From Calothrix sp. NIES-2098 (GTDB lineage Bacteria > Cyanobacteriota > Cyanobacteriia > Cyanobacteriales > Nostocaceae): DNA of 64,000 bases. The notes beneath the pieces are model-generated. The model worked only from the letters and a program-made list of their open reading frames with translations. It was not told the DNA's origin and did no database searches. The DNA lies in NCBI GenBank assembly GCA_002368175.1, contig AP018172.1:5707001-5771000 (forward strand), written 5' to 3'. Of this stretch, positions 1 to 9,100 are shown one piece after another (the stretch's first letter is position 1; each line of letters begins with the position of its first letter). Position numbers and translations under genes: made by a program.

Positions 1-531
1 GGGTTTTCAATGGCGATCGGTTGCTAGGCGTGTTTTACACCAATCATTTTCAACTTTAGCATTTTGTTGTAAAGCTAGGAGAAATTCAACACAAGGGAAA
101 GATAAAAGAGTGAATTTTTAGATAAAGACAAGCATAAGGAAAGAGTGACTAAAGGATTTTTTGGCAAATTAATCTAGAATTAGACTCTCCCATAAGGTAA
201 ATCAGCACAAAGTCAAGCATTTGGGCAGTTAAAAGCCGAGGCACCTTTAAAAGTGCTGACTACGAATCCGAATATCTAAGAGGGGTAATACCCTCTGCTA
301 ATTGACCAACAGTATGCTGGAGATTATTGGGAAATAATTTGTCGCCAGCCTCTATCTTTAGATAGGAAAAACAAAAAAGTGTGTGGAAATATTTTAGTGC
401 GCGACACACAAAGACTGATGCTTCCCAGCAAGCAACTTTCTTTGTAGAGTTTCCCAATCTTCTCTGTTCCCAGTCCCTAGTCCCTAGTCCCCAGTCCCCT
501 GGTGGCAAATCTCGCGAGTCTTACCCCCAAG
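1..531. other. Left-edge intergenic region
   Basis: No convincing gene is seen. The last part, about 465-500, is a run of short near-repeats of the type ccctagt/cccagt, characteristic of Nostocales intergenic DNA. An in-frame GTG at 502 lies at the end of this run. I treat it as non-coding leader and start the next gene at the ATG at 532. Confidence 0.6.
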
Positions 532-1251
532 ATGGCTTCTGGTTTAAAATCTTCGACTCTGGAACTCCTAAAGCGCTTTAACCGAGCGTTTCCCCAGTTT
601 TATGAACAGTTTGTTAGCAGTGAAATTCAACTGCAAAATTTACGACTAGCCTACCGTCTTTATAAAACTAGACGTGCTGTTATCGAGCTGAAACCGGAAG
701 GTAGCAAAAGCGCCCTGCATTTTGCTTACCGTAACCAGTCTTTTCTCCTCAGCGATATTTTTGGTGTGCTGGCTGCTTACGGGCTGACTATTCACGGTTT
801 AAGTCTGTACGGTCAAATCCGACCACCGATGTTAGTTTTTATCAAACTGCTAGTATCTCGTGGTAGTAAAGCCTTGACCGAGAAAACCGCAGATAATGTC
901 TGTAGGGCAATTCGTGAGGCTCTAGGCGGGCGGTTTGAGGTAGAAGAAATGCTGGCTGTAGAATTTAACCTCGATACTGGCTTAGAGCAAGTACAGACAG
1001 AGTTTTATGTCGATCCAGTCTTTCATCTTCCGGCTTTAGTTATTGAAGCTGATAATCAACCCGGATTATTCTACAAAGTAATGTACGCTATCTGGCAGGA
1101 AGACCTACTAGTAGTTAATGCCAACTTACTAGTTTGGCGAGGACGTACACGGCTGATTCTGTATTTACTCGGGCCGAATGAAAGTCTGATTCCTGAATAT
1201 TTGGGTCACAAAATTGCTGAAGGTGTGCGACAGAGGTTACTAGGTAAATGA
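532..1251 (+). CDS. Conserved protein with two ACT-like segments
   Basis: About 239 residues from the ATG at 532. The family is a cyanobacterial conserved protein that I cannot name further. Two stretches resemble ACT regulatory folds: residues roughly 45-110 (a strand, then SDIFGVLAAYGLTIHGLSLY) and roughly 165-215 (EADNQPGLFYKVMYAI followed by two strands). The second has the D-x-P-G-L-x-x-x-x-x-x-I signature seen in the ACT domains of GlnD-type proteins. No enzymatic domain or transmembrane segment is evident, so a small-molecule-binding or regulatory role is inference. An alternative GTG start at 502 would add 10 residues from repeat-like DNA and seems less likely. The downstream hydrolase on the same strand begins 111 bp later. 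Confidence 0.7.
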   Translation: MASGLKSSTLELLKRFNRAFPQFYEQFVSSEIQLQNLRLAYRLYKTRRAVIELKPEGSKSALHFAYRNQSFLLSDIFGVLAAYGLTIHGLSLYGQIRPPMLVFIKLLVSRGSKALTEKTADNVCRAIREALGGRFEVEEMLAVEFNLDTGLEQVQTEFYVDPVFHLPALVIEADNQPGLFYKVMYAIWQEDLLVVNANLLVWRGRTRLILYLLGPNESLIPEYLGHKIAEGVRQRLLGK

Positions 1252-1362
1252 CGTGAACTATCGATCGTGAATTTATGAAGGAGAAAATTTTTCCGCCTTT
1301 AGCCTTAATCCTTGTGCATTCCATATTTAATCGCACCCGCCCTTAAAGGTACGATATTAAGT

Positions 1363-2298
1363 ATGGCAACCATAGAAATCTTGGGCGTTCCCCACGCATA
1401 CGAGCTAACTGCTCCCACATCTTGCCCCCATACTTTAGTTTTTATTCACGGTTGGCTAAATAGCCGTGGTTACTGGCAGCCTGTAATTTCCCGACTGTCA
1501 GAAGATTTACAATGCCTTTCTTATGATTTACGAGGTTTTGGTGAGTCCCAGTCCCAGCCAGATACTGAGTTGAGTCAGGCAGAAGTTTCTGTCACTCATG
1601 CTCGCAATTTCAATAGTGGAGTTGACTCACCTTTCGATTCTACGTATACCCCATCTGCCTATGCTCAGGATTTAGCAGTCCTTCTGCAACAGCTGCATGT
1701 TACCAGTGTTTGGTTGATTGGTCATTCTCTAGGTGGCACGATCGCTCTTTGGGCAGCAGCCCAAATGCCCGATCTCGTTCAAGGAGTGATTTGTATTAAT
1801 GCTGGTGGTGGCATCTATCTCAAAGAAGCCTTTGAGCAGTTCCGTTCGGCGGGTCAGCGATTTTTACAAGTCCGCCCTCGCTGGTTATCACAAATACCTT
1901 TAATTGATTTACTCTTTACCAGAAATAGTGTGGCACGTCCCTTGGAACGTTATTGGGCGCGTCAACGAGTGATCGATTTTGTCGTGGCCGATCCAGAAGC
2001 GGCTTTGGGAACTCTCTTAGACTCTACAACTGAAGAAGAAATCAACCGCTTACCTCAACTAGTATCGCAACTGAAACAGCCAGTTTATTTTTTAACAGGT
2101 AGCCACGATAAGGTGATGGAACCCAAGTATGTGCGCCACTTAGCCAGCTTTCATCGACTTTTTCAATACTCTGGCGACAATGTCATTGAAATTCCTGATT
2201 GTGGACACTTAGCAATGTTAGAGCAGCCGGATGCAGTTGCTAGCCATATCCGGTCAATAGTTAATATTGAAGAAGAGTCAATAATCAATAGTCAATAG
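1363..2298 (+). CDS. Alpha/beta hydrolase fold protein
   Basis: A 311-residue alpha/beta hydrolase. The oxyanion region HGW is at residues 29-31, the nucleophile elbow GHSLGG at 120-125 (Ser122), the acid is in GSHDKVMEP near 255, and the catalytic His is in DCGHLAMLEQP near 285. The complete triad argues for an active serine hydrolase; the substrate cannot be read from sequence. A cap-like insertion of about 40 residues (roughly 62-100) is rich in Ser and Gln. I chose the ATG at 1363 because an upstream in-frame start at 1312 would add 17 residues unlike the family. The C-terminus ends in a tagtcaa-type repeat (EEESIINSQ), suggesting that repeat DNA has been read into the gene end. Confidence 0.85.
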   Translation: MATIEILGVPHAYELTAPTSCPHTLVFIHGWLNSRGYWQPVISRLSEDLQCLSYDLRGFGESQSQPDTELSQAEVSVTHARNFNSGVDSPFDSTYTPSAYAQDLAVLLQQLHVTSVWLIGHSLGGTIALWAAAQMPDLVQGVICINAGGGIYLKEAFEQFRSAGQRFLQVRPRWLSQIPLIDLLFTRNSVARPLERYWARQRVIDFVVADPEAALGTLLDSTTEEEINRLPQLVSQLKQPVYFLTGSHDKVMEPKYVRHLASFHRLFQYSGDNVIEIPDCGHLAMLEQPDAVASHIRSIVNIEEESIINSQ

Positions 2299-2305
2299 TC
2301 AAGGG
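2281..2305. repeat. Heptamer short tandem repeat (aatagtc type)
   Basis: Copies of an aatagtcaatagtc-like heptamer overlap the stop codon of the upstream hydrolase. Related runs occur at about 14620-14645, 34452-34500, 37920-37935 and 54735-54770. They match the short tandemly repeated repetitive (STRR) sequences known from heterocystous cyanobacteria. Confidence 0.7.
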
Positions 2306-2358
2306 TCAAATAAGCAATATTTATCGATAAAGCACAAATGACAAATGACAATTGTCTA

Positions 2359-3405
2359 TTAACTCGATTGATACAACTTCATTACCTGAGCAAGCGATAA
2401 CCTAGATTCGACGCCTAGGGTTAAAGGAGATGTGTGCCCTCGCGAAAGATGATCGGCTGCGGCACAGGCAATCATGGCGGCATTATCGGTACAAAATTTT
2501 AGAGGGGGAAAGAGGACACGTAAGTTATGTTCGGCGGCTGCTGCTTGTAAGTGCTTTCTGAGTCCACTGTTAGCTGCGACACCTCCACCCACAGCAATTG
2601 TATTGAGGCCATAATCAAGGGCACAGGCGATCGCTCTTTTTGTCAGGGATCGCGCTACTGTTTCTTGAAAGCTAGCTGCTACATCTGCTATGGGAATTTC
2701 AGTGTGATTTTTTTCTAGCTGTTGTACTAACCGCAGTACGGCTGTCTTTAAGCCGCTAAAACTGCCGTCATAGCGATGATATCCTCCACCTGGTAAAGAG
2801 ACTTTCCCTTCTGGCAAAGCAAAGGCTTGAGGATCGCCTGTTTGTGCCAAGCGATCGATGACTGGCCCGCCCGGATAACCCAACTTTAACAGTCGCGCTA
2901 TTTTATCAAAAGCTTCTCCTGCCGCATCATCACGGGTTTCACCTAAGGTTTCGTACATACCACAATCTTTGACGTAAATCAAGCTTGTATGTCCGCCCGA
3001 AACGAGTAAGCTAAGAAAAGGGGGATCTAAACTTGGCTCGCTCAAGTAAGTTGCATAAATGTGCCCTTCGAGATGATGCACTCCCAAAAATGGCTTTCTT
3101 TGAATCATTGCTAAGGTTTTGGCAGCAGTTAACCCTACCAACAGCGCTCCTACCAATCCAGGGGCACAAGTTGCTGCAATGCCGTCAATTTGCTCCCAAT
3201 TCATTTGGCTTTGCTCAAAGGCTTGGGCGATCGCCCAATTGATTGTTTCTAAGTGTTGACGGGATGCTACTTCTGGTACTACCCCACCATACTGCTGATG
3301 GATCGAGATTTGCGAAGCTATGATACTGCTACAAACTTGACGATTGTTAACAATTGCCACAGCAGTCTCATCACAGCTAGTTTCGATTGCTAAAACGGTT
3401 GCCAT
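2359..3405 (-). CDS. tsaD: tRNA N6-adenosine threonylcarbamoyltransferase TsaD
   Basis: A 348-residue TsaD/Kae1/Qri7-family protein. It transfers the threonylcarbamoyl group from threonylcarbamoyl-AMP to A37 of ANN-decoding tRNAs, acting with TsaB and TsaE. The ASKHA-type ATPase N-terminus MATVLAIETSCDET, the iron-binding HHLEGH motif at residues 110-115, the SGGHTSL and GGPVIDRLA segments, and GGVAANSGLR near the C-terminus are all present. Length is normal for the bacterial family. It is monocistronic here, convergent with the preceding hydrolase and divergent from psaF. It matches an essential housekeeping gene with nothing unusual. Confidence 0.97.
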   Translation of the reverse strand: MATVLAIETSCDETAVAIVNNRQVCSSIIASQISIHQQYGGVVPEVASRQHLETINWAIAQAFEQSQMNWEQIDGIAATCAPGLVGALLVGLTAAKTLAMIQRKPFLGVHHLEGHIYATYLSEPSLDPPFLSLLVSGGHTSLIYVKDCGMYETLGETRDDAAGEAFDKIARLLKLGYPGGPVIDRLAQTGDPQAFALPEGKVSLPGGGYHRYDGSFSGLKTAVLRLVQQLEKNHTEIPIADVAASFQETVARSLTKRAIACALDYGLNTIAVGGGVAANSGLRKHLQAAAAEHNLRVLFPPLKFCTDNAAMIACAAADHLSRGHTSPLTLGVESRLSLAQVMKLYQSS

Positions 3406-3676
3406 TGCTATAGGAGAGTAATGAGTAATCGGTCTTGAGTTCTGATTCTAGGTCGGGAATTTTCTCAAATATTACGAAATTTTATGCAGCACTGGGCACT
3501 CAGAACTCAAAACTCGATAGGAACTTGGTTGAGAAGCTTTAACTTTTATTTACTTAAACTTTACTCGGTTCCCAGGCAAGAGTATGATGACTTGCTAGTT
3601 ATGTAAATAAAGACTGTACAAGCCGCTTCGTTTTGTACAAAAAACTTTTTGTTTTGTAATAAAAGGAAACAACTCC

Positions 3677-4171
3677 ATGCGACGATTGTTTGCTTTGATT
3701 TTAGCGATTTGTCTTTGGTTCAATTTTGCCCCACCCGCAAAAGCGCTGGGGGCTAATCTTGCACCATGCGCAGACACTCCCGCTTTTCAAGAGCTAGCAA
3801 AAAATGCCCGTAATACCACTGCCGATCCCCAATCTGGGAAAAAGCGGTTTGAGCGTTATTCTCAAGCGCTTTGCGGCCCTGAAGGCTATCCCCATTTAAT
3901 TGTTGATGGTCGCCTAGATCGTGCAGGTGACTTCTTAATTCCCAGCATTCTTTTCCTTTACATTACTGGTTGGATTGGTTGGGTAGGTCGTTCCTATCTA
4001 CAAGCCATCAAAAAGGGATCTGACGCCGAACAAAAGGAAATCCAAATCGATCTCGGTTTGGCATTACCAATTATGGCCACAGGCTTTGCTTGGCCTGCTG
4101 CTGCTATCCAAGAATTACTTTCAGGTCAATTAACGGCTAAGGATACAGAAATTCCCATTTCCCCACGCTAA
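3677..4171 (+). CDS. psaF: Photosystem I reaction centre subunit III (PsaF) precursor
   Basis: A 164-residue PsaF precursor. Residues 1-23 form a signal peptide (MRR, a hydrophobic core, then cleavage after PAKA), consistent with the lumenal N-terminus of mature PsaF. The body contains the conserved CADTPAFQELAKNA, CGPEGYPHLIVDGR and a membrane segment ILFLYITGWIGWVGRSYL. In cyanobacteria PsaF sits at the edge of the PSI complex, contacts PsaJ and stabilises the periphery. psaJ follows 38 bp downstream on the same strand, the conserved psaF-psaJ pair. A strong terminator follows psaJ, which separates this pair from psaL. Confidence 0.98.
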   Translation: MRRLFALILAICLWFNFAPPAKALGANLAPCADTPAFQELAKNARNTTADPQSGKKRFERYSQALCGPEGYPHLIVDGRLDRAGDFLIPSILFLYITGWIGWVGRSYLQAIKKGSDAEQKEIQIDLGLALPIMATGFAWPAAAIQELLSGQLTAKDTEIPISPR

Positions 4172-4209
4172 TCATCTGAACTCATTCACTGGTTTTGGAG
4201 GCTAATTTT

Positions 4210-4359
4210 ATGGCAGATAAAGGCGACTCATCATCCTATTTGATTAAGTTTATTTCCACTGCACCTGTAGCAGCCACCCTCTGGTTGACAATCACAGCAG
4301 GGATTTTGATTGAATTTAACCGCTTTTTCCCTGACCTACTTTTCCACCCACTGCCATAA
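4210..4359 (+). CDS. psaJ: Photosystem I subunit IX (PsaJ)
   Basis: A 49-residue single-pass membrane protein read directly from the sequence: MADKGDSSSYLIKFISTAPV, then the hydrophobic stretch AATLWLTITAGILIEF and the conserved tail NRFFPDLLFHPLP. The P-D-L-L-F-H-P ending is diagnostic of PsaJ. The gene lies 38 bp after psaF with a plausible purine-rich site (ttggaggct) 10 bp upstream of the ATG. PsaJ binds next to PsaF at the PSI periphery. The N-terminus is slightly longer and more Ser-rich than the shortest PsaJ proteins (about 40 residues). Confidence 0.96.
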   Translation: MADKGDSSSYLIKFISTAPVAATLWLTITAGILIEFNRFFPDLLFHPLP

Positions 4360-4479
4360 GTAGAAGACTATATTCTCACAAGCTGAATTTTTGTCTTCTG
4401 TCTAATTTTTTATGTAGTTATATTTTTCACCATAGCTAGGTGAAAATATAGCTCAAATAGGCAGTACAAATAATTATTA

Positions 4480-4520
4480 GAAACTCGTATTCTCTTTACG
4501 GAGTACGAGTTTCTTTTTTT
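4480..4520 (+). terminator. Rho-independent terminator after psaF-psaJ
   Basis: A 10-bp perfect stem (GAAACTCGTA at 4480-4489 with TACGAGTTTC at 4504-4513), extended by an inner CTC/GAG pairing, is followed directly by seven T residues. A weaker inverted repeat (tttttcacc/ggtgaaaa) lies just upstream at 4422-4446. Confidence 0.9.
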
Positions 4521-4628
4521 AAATTAGCAAAATTAATTTTTCTAAACTTCGCTGACAAAAAGCACCTTTAGCTACAATTATTATTAATAGAAAATGCCAC
4601 AATTCTAATTTAGAGGCGAACATAAAAT

Positions 4629-5144
4629 ATGGCGCAAGCAGTAGATGCATCCAAAAATCTTCCCAGCGATCCTAGAAATCGTGAGGTTGTTTTTCCCGCC
4701 AAGCGCGATCCTCAGATAGGCAACCTAGAAACACCAATTAATTCTTCTCCCTTGGTGAAGTGGTTCATTAATAATTTGCCCGCTTATCGTCCCGGTCTAA
4801 CTCCTTTTAGACGTGGGCTAGAAATTGGTATGGCTCATGGTTACTGGCTATTTGGCCCATTTGCTAAATTAGGCCCCCTGCGCGATACAGCTAATGCTAA
4901 CTTGGCTGGATTACTAGGAGCTATCGGCTTGGTTGTACTTCTTACCGCTGCTCTATCCTTGTATGCTCACAGCAATCCTCCTAAAGCACTAAGCAGCGTG
5001 ACTGCAAATCCTCCCGATGCTTTTACTACCAATGAAGGCTGGAACAACTTTGCCAGTGCTTTCTTAATTGGTGGTATTGGTGGCGCAGTAGTTGCTTACT
5101 TTTTAACTATCAATTTGGCAATCATTCAAGGCTTAGTTGGTTAA
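4629..5144 (+). CDS. psaL: Photosystem I reaction centre subunit XI (PsaL)
   Basis: A 171-residue PsaL. PsaL forms the contact surface for PSI trimers and, in heterocystous cyanobacteria, tetramers. Conserved features seen are NREVVFPAKRDPQIGNLETP at the stromal N-terminus, LPAYRPGLTPFRRGLEIGMAHGYWLFGPF (chlorophyll-binding region), and two to three membrane helices (GLLGAIGLVVLLTAALSLYA and the C-terminal segment GGAVVAYFLTINLAIIQGLVG). It lies downstream of psaF-psaJ but behind a strong terminator, so it probably has its own promoter in the AT-rich gap at 4521-4628. Confidence 0.98.
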   Translation: MAQAVDASKNLPSDPRNREVVFPAKRDPQIGNLETPINSSPLVKWFINNLPAYRPGLTPFRRGLEIGMAHGYWLFGPFAKLGPLRDTANANLAGLLGAIGLVVLLTAALSLYAHSNPPKALSSVTANPPDAFTTNEGWNNFASAFLIGGIGGAVVAYFLTINLAIIQGLVG

Positions 5145-5171
5145 GTAGATCGTCAACGGCAATTAATTGCT

Positions 5172-5221
5172 AAAAAATGGACACATAATAAAGCTTAGGT
5201 CTTTATATGCGTCCATTTTTT
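5172..5221 (+). terminator. Terminator after psaL
   Basis: A long inverted repeat, AAAAAATGGAC-a-CATA..TAAAG paired with CTTTATATG-c-GTCCATTTTTT, ends in six T residues on the plus strand and six on the minus strand. It can therefore serve both psaL and the convergent gmk, whose stop lies 44 bp away. Confidence 0.9.
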
Positions 5222-5264
5222 GTTTGCCTGAGAAACAATTAAGCTTGGTATTGAAGGTTACAAA

Positions 5265-5864
5265 TTACCCAAATAAATCTGCTTCTAGAGCTTTTAAAGC
5301 GGTTTCAAAATCGTCATTAACGATTTGAACGTCAAATTCATCTGCTGCTTTCACCTCTTCTTGGGCGCAGAGCAGACGACGGGCGATCGCTTCTTCAGCA
5401 TCCTGTGCGCGACCGCGTATGCGTTTTTCTAATTCATCGAAGGAAGGTGGCAAGATAAAAATGCTATGCGCACTAGGGAAAGAAGTGCGAATTTGTCTTG
5501 CCCCCTCCAACTCAATTTCTAGTACAACCAATTTTCCAGACCCAACTTGGTTCAGCACAGTTTCACGCGGTGTGCCGTAATAATTACCAGCAAATTCTGC
5601 CCACTCTAAAAATTCGCCTTGAGCAACCAATTGTTCAAACTTGCTACGGCTTACAAAGTAATAATTTTTGCCGTTAATTTCTCCTGGGCGAGGAGAACGT
5701 GTGGTCATAGACACGGAGTAATACAGTTCCGGATGACGTTGTAACAATGCACGCAATAAAGTGCCTTTGCCAACCCCACTGGGACCCGTTAAAACAATTA
5801 GCCGACCGGAAGGCGGGCATTCTGTAGTAGTAGCACCACTCTGGATGGGTAGAACTTGCATCAT
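5265..5864 (-). CDS. gmk: Guanylate kinase
   Basis: A 199-residue guanylate kinase (ATP + GMP to ADP + GDP). The P-loop GPSGVGKGT is at residues 27-35. The GMP-binding segment SVSMTTRSPRPGEINGKNYYFV and the lid region RIRGRAQDAEEAIARRL follow in the correct order. The first 20 residues before the core are a variable extension with a start at MMQ; the second Met is an equally possible start. A RemA-like gene lies 169 bp upstream on the same strand, the same gene order (remA then gmk) known in Firmicutes. This points to an old pairing, although the gap is long for an operon. Confidence 0.96.
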   Translation of the reverse strand: MMQVLPIQSGATTTECPPSGRLIVLTGPSGVGKGTLLRALLQRHPELYYSVSMTTRSPRPGEINGKNYYFVSRSKFEQLVAQGEFLEWAEFAGNYYGTPRETVLNQVGSGKLVVLEIELEGARQIRTSFPSAHSIFILPPSFDELEKRIRGRAQDAEEAIARRLLCAQEEVKAADEFDVQIVNDDFETALKALEADLFG

Positions 5865-6033
5865 CCGCTAAACCTGTGAATTAATCGAGAGACATAGATT
5901 CTTTAGTCTACTATTTGTTAGCTGTGTAACTCTTGACTAAGGAATTTGCAACACGGGTGACATAATAGTTGTCTAATTCACATGGTACTGCTGATAAGGT
6001 GCAAATAGGGTAGGGCTATTAACCCATCGCTAC

Positions 6034-6300
6034 TTAATTATCTACAACTTGATGCTCGCGAGAAATTACGAAACGATTTGCAACAGTTTCTGGCTGAATC
6101 GCAGACAGAATGACGTGGCTGGAATCGGTGATAATTACAGCCCTAGTACGACGACCGTAGGTTGCGTCAATCAGTTGACCTCTGTCCCGCGCATCAGTAA
6201 TGATCCGCTTAATTGGTGCAGACTCTGGACTAACAATGGCAACTACTCGGTTGGCAGATACGATGTTGCCAAAACCTATATTGATTAACTGAATTTCCAT
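6034..6300 (-). CDS. RemA/DUF370 family regulator
   Basis: An 88-residue member of the DUF370 (RemA, extracellular matrix regulator) family. It shows the typical INIGFGNIVSANRVVAIVSPESAPIKRI and DARDRGQLIDATYGRRTRAVIITDSSHVILSA segments that fill almost the whole protein. In Bacillus subtilis RemA is a DNA-binding activator of biofilm-matrix and osmoprotection genes that assembles into oligomeric rings; its targets in cyanobacteria are not known to me. It is encoded upstream of gmk on the same strand. The conserved Arg-rich segment around residues 50-52 fits the DNA-binding surface described for RemA. Confidence 0.9.
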   Translation of the reverse strand: MEIQLINIGFGNIVSANRVVAIVSPESAPIKRIITDARDRGQLIDATYGRRTRAVIITDSSHVILSAIQPETVANRFVISREHQVVDN

Positions 6301-6739
6301 AAATAAACTGATGCCAAACTTGGTATGAGTAGCCAGTACATAATTATTTCCATGTTATCCCTAAAAAATTGGAGTTACAACGCTTAAATAAACGCCAGCT
6401 TTAGTGTTTAAACAATAATTGCTTTTTTTAGCGATTTCTTAACGGATTTTACTGAAAATATTCCTTAAGACATATGCAGATTCATCTAATACAAGATATA
6501 CGTAGACACTATTGATAATACATAAACTTTAGATTTTAGATTGAAAATCACTTTCTGTTTACTAGGGTGGTGAATCCACTATCGCAATCATTTTTAAATA
6601 AGTATGTGTAAAACAGCAAAAATAAAAAAAGTGTAAGAGATGAATTCCAAGTCCCTTACACTTAAATTTTATATACCTAGAAGTTTAATTCCTCAGATTT
6701 TTAAATTTTGCGGCAAGTGTAATTGCATATTTCCTCCCA
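6301..6739. other. Intergenic region upstream of the RemA-like gene
   Basis: AT-rich, with no gene recognised. It should hold the promoter of the RemA-like gene on the minus strand and the terminator of the next gene (listed separately). Confidence 0.6.
6624..6663 (-). terminator. Terminator of the transglutaminase-fold gene
   Basis: On the minus strand a 9-bp stem (AAGTGTAAG paired with CTTACACTT, plus-strand arms 6629-6637 and 6655-6663) is followed by a run of T residues (aaaaaaa on the plus strand at 6624-6630). It lies about 75 bp beyond the stop of the minus-strand gene. Confidence 0.8.
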
Positions 6740-9100
6740 TCAGAACCTTCCAAAACGAAATTTGAATTTTGAATTTTGCGCCGCAGTTGTCGTTTTCAAT
6801 TCTTGCCATCGTTGTCTCAGTTGCTGCAAGTTAGGAGTGTGACCACCATAACGCCAGCCCACATAGGCTTGACAAATTTCATCTATCACTTGAGCATTTG
6901 CTGTTGAATGATGCTGGTATGCAACTTTGGCATACTCTAGAGGTGTTTGTGCTGGATGCTTGCCTAAGCCTTTTTGGTCTGCCCATTGCAGCATTTGTTG
7001 ATAAAGGCTTTCCATTGGCGACAATTTTTTCAACCATCGACGGTTCAGCCACTCGCGCCATTGTTCCCAACCTAACCAACAGAAGAAAGCTGTTGTAGTG
7101 GTCAAGATTAAGCCAGTCAATACACCTAGCCAACCTTGTGAAAATAACGCAAAAAACCAAGCGCTCGCTCTAGTCAGCCAGCTAAATATGATGCTAAACA
7201 CATAATCAAGCCAACCCCGGATTGGAGAAGGTATCCATCCTGCTACCCATTGCCAAAATTGGCGCAGAACGCTAAAAGTCTGAACATCTTCTATTGATGG
7301 GGGTATGAGAGGATGATTGGGAATTGGGTCGAAGGCAAACCAGCCATATTTAGGAATGTAAACTTCCGTCATGGCGTAGGCGTCGGTGTTACGCACAACA
7401 TACATACCTGTGAAGGGATTAAACTCTCCCGGACTGAATCCTGCTACTAACCGTGCTGGAATACCGATGGAACGCAGCATCACTGTCAGTACTGTAGAGA
7501 AATGATCTGGATAGCCGCCTTTGTACTTAAATAAGAAAGCTTCTACTAAGTCTTCTTTTTCACCTAAATAAGGCAAATCAAAAGGATTTTCGGGAATAGA
7601 GTAGTTTTGCTTCAGGTATTGGGCTAGGTACAAGGCCTTTTCGTAGGGTGAATCGAGTGTTTTAGTTGATTTTCCTACCCGTTCGCGATTGTAGTTGGCG
7701 AGAATTTCTTCGGTGCGTTGCCTAACCTTTTGTTCAATCTCTGGCGGAATTTGCAGATAATGTTTCTGAATCGGCTTGGGATATTTAGTAGAAGCTTGTC
7801 CTAATACAGTGCGATCGCGGTATGGGACTTCAGAAATTACTGTATAGGTGAGACCTTCTGATAATTCCACAGGCGATCGCAAGCCATTTTCCCGATCGAC
7901 AGCGATTACTGATGTGGGAAAGTAAATTTCCTTGGGATAAGTCAGTGCTGGAATCAGATTTGGTAAATCTGCCACTACAGTGTAAGTTTGTACTACCTGC
8001 TGGGTTTTGCCGCTAATCGCAGGTGAGGCGAGGAAAATTTGGGATGACCAAGGCGATCGCTTTAAAGTCAGAACATCATCATTGCGAGATACTTCCCATC
8101 CCTTACCTGTATAGCGATCGAATCCTAGGACTCGCCAAAAACCCTCGGCTTGCGATCGCACTCGCATCACCACCTTGGGTTTCATTGCTCCCCGTAGGTT
8201 TTGGTTAATTTGGCTATTAAAACCGTAATAAAAATTATTATCTAGATTTCCTGGTTTGCCATCTTTAGCTTGACCATCGCCGTTGCCACCACGACCTTGA
8301 TTTTTGCCATTACCTTGGCGGACATAACCAGGATTGATGATGCTCCGTCCCGTAAAATTATTTTTGACTGCAATGTTAGAACTGACAGGAAAAGTACGTA
8401 ATTGATAACCAGGGAACCTTGGTAAAACGGCAAAAATCCCCAGTCCCAATCCGAGAATTAACGCGAACAGTAAAAAATAAAAAGGTAAAAGAGAAGACCA
8501 TTTTTTCTCTTTTACCTTTTGCTTTTTCAAGTTTAACTTCTCTAAGCCGAGTCTTGAGCGATAATCTAGGACTAGAGTTGGCAAAGCGATCGCTAGAAAT
8601 AACAGCAGCACAGGCGCAAATGCTAATGTTTGACTCAGCGTTGCCGCCACACCTAGTAAGATTAACCCAATGACAATTGAATAGCCCAAGTCCTTACGGC
8701 GGGGCATATCAAAGCTGTGGAGTATTTGAAGTTGAATCAATAACTCTGCCAAACTCAGTCGGGTATCATTTAATTCCCCTAACAACCGCCCAAAGAAAGC
8801 ACCTAGTGCTACTAACATTCCTATGGCGATGCAAAACTTGACTGTAATATTAGGATTGCGGCGACTGCGGTTACTCCAAATTGCACCCATCACACTTGCC
8901 GGAATAGCCCAGAGACTAAATTGAGTCTCAGCAGCAATATCGGTCGCCACAATTCCTGTCATTACCAACGCTAGCACTAGCACCCGTAAGGAAATTGAAT
9001 CTTCCACTTCCATTAAAGGCGGCCCCTGCTTGTTTTGCCGCCAGTAGTCATGTCCTACAGGTAGACGCCAAAACTGATTAATCCTGGATAAGTTAAACAT
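6740..9100 (-). CDS. DUF3488/TgpA-like membrane protein with degenerate transglutaminase core
   Basis: A 786-residue TgpA-like protein. The N-terminal third (about 40-240) has six to seven membrane segments (DUF3488-type). A large extracytoplasmic part (about 240-620) carries a transglutaminase-like fold, followed by another membrane helix near 650-680 and a cytoplasmic C-terminal tail (DUF4129-like). In active relatives the core reads G-Y-C-E/D-H-F and D-A-H-A-W-x-E-V-Y. Here the catalytic Cys position is Pro531 (GGYPDHF) and the His position is Tyr575 (DAYAMTEVY); only the Asp (FDPIP, Asp591) is kept. The fold looks intact, but Cys-based catalysis seems impossible. The middle part holds a Gly/Asn/Lys-rich low-complexity loop near 285-310. 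It is transcribed alone toward the RemA-like gene. Confidence 0.87.
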   Translation of the reverse strand: MFNLSRINQFWRLPVGHDYWRQNKQGPPLMEVEDSISLRVLVLALVMTGIVATDIAAETQFSLWAIPASVMGAIWSNRSRRNPNITVKFCIAIGMLVALGAFFGRLLGELNDTRLSLAELLIQLQILHSFDMPRRKDLGYSIVIGLILLGVAATLSQTLAFAPVLLLFLAIALPTLVLDYRSRLGLEKLNLKKQKVKEKKWSSLLPFYFLLFALILGLGLGIFAVLPRFPGYQLRTFPVSSNIAVKNNFTGRSIINPGYVRQGNGKNQGRGGNGDGQAKDGKPGNLDNNFYYGFNSQINQNLRGAMKPKVVMRVRSQAEGFWRVLGFDRYTGKGWEVSRNDDVLTLKRSPWSSQIFLASPAISGKTQQVVQTYTVVADLPNLIPALTYPKEIYFPTSVIAVDRENGLRSPVELSEGLTYTVISEVPYRDRTVLGQASTKYPKPIQKHYLQIPPEIEQKVRQRTEEILANYNRERVGKSTKTLDSPYEKALYLAQYLKQNYSIPENPFDLPYLGEKEDLVEAFLFKYKGGYPDHFSTVLTVMLRSIGIPARLVAGFSPGEFNPFTGMYVVRNTDAYAMTEVYIPKYGWFAFDPIPNHPLIPPSIEDVQTFSVLRQFWQWVAGWIPSPIRGWLDYVFSIIFSWLTRASAWFFALFSQGWLGVLTGLILTTTTAFFCWLGWEQWREWLNRRWLKKLSPMESLYQQMLQWADQKGLGKHPAQTPLEYAKVAYQHHSTANAQVIDEICQAYVGWRYGGHTPNLQQLRQRWQELKTTTAAQNSKFKFRFGRF

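Noticed and set aside
502..531. GTG start extending the first gene by 10 codons
   Set aside because: The extension lies at the end of a short-repeat run, and the ATG at 532 begins a plausible protein.
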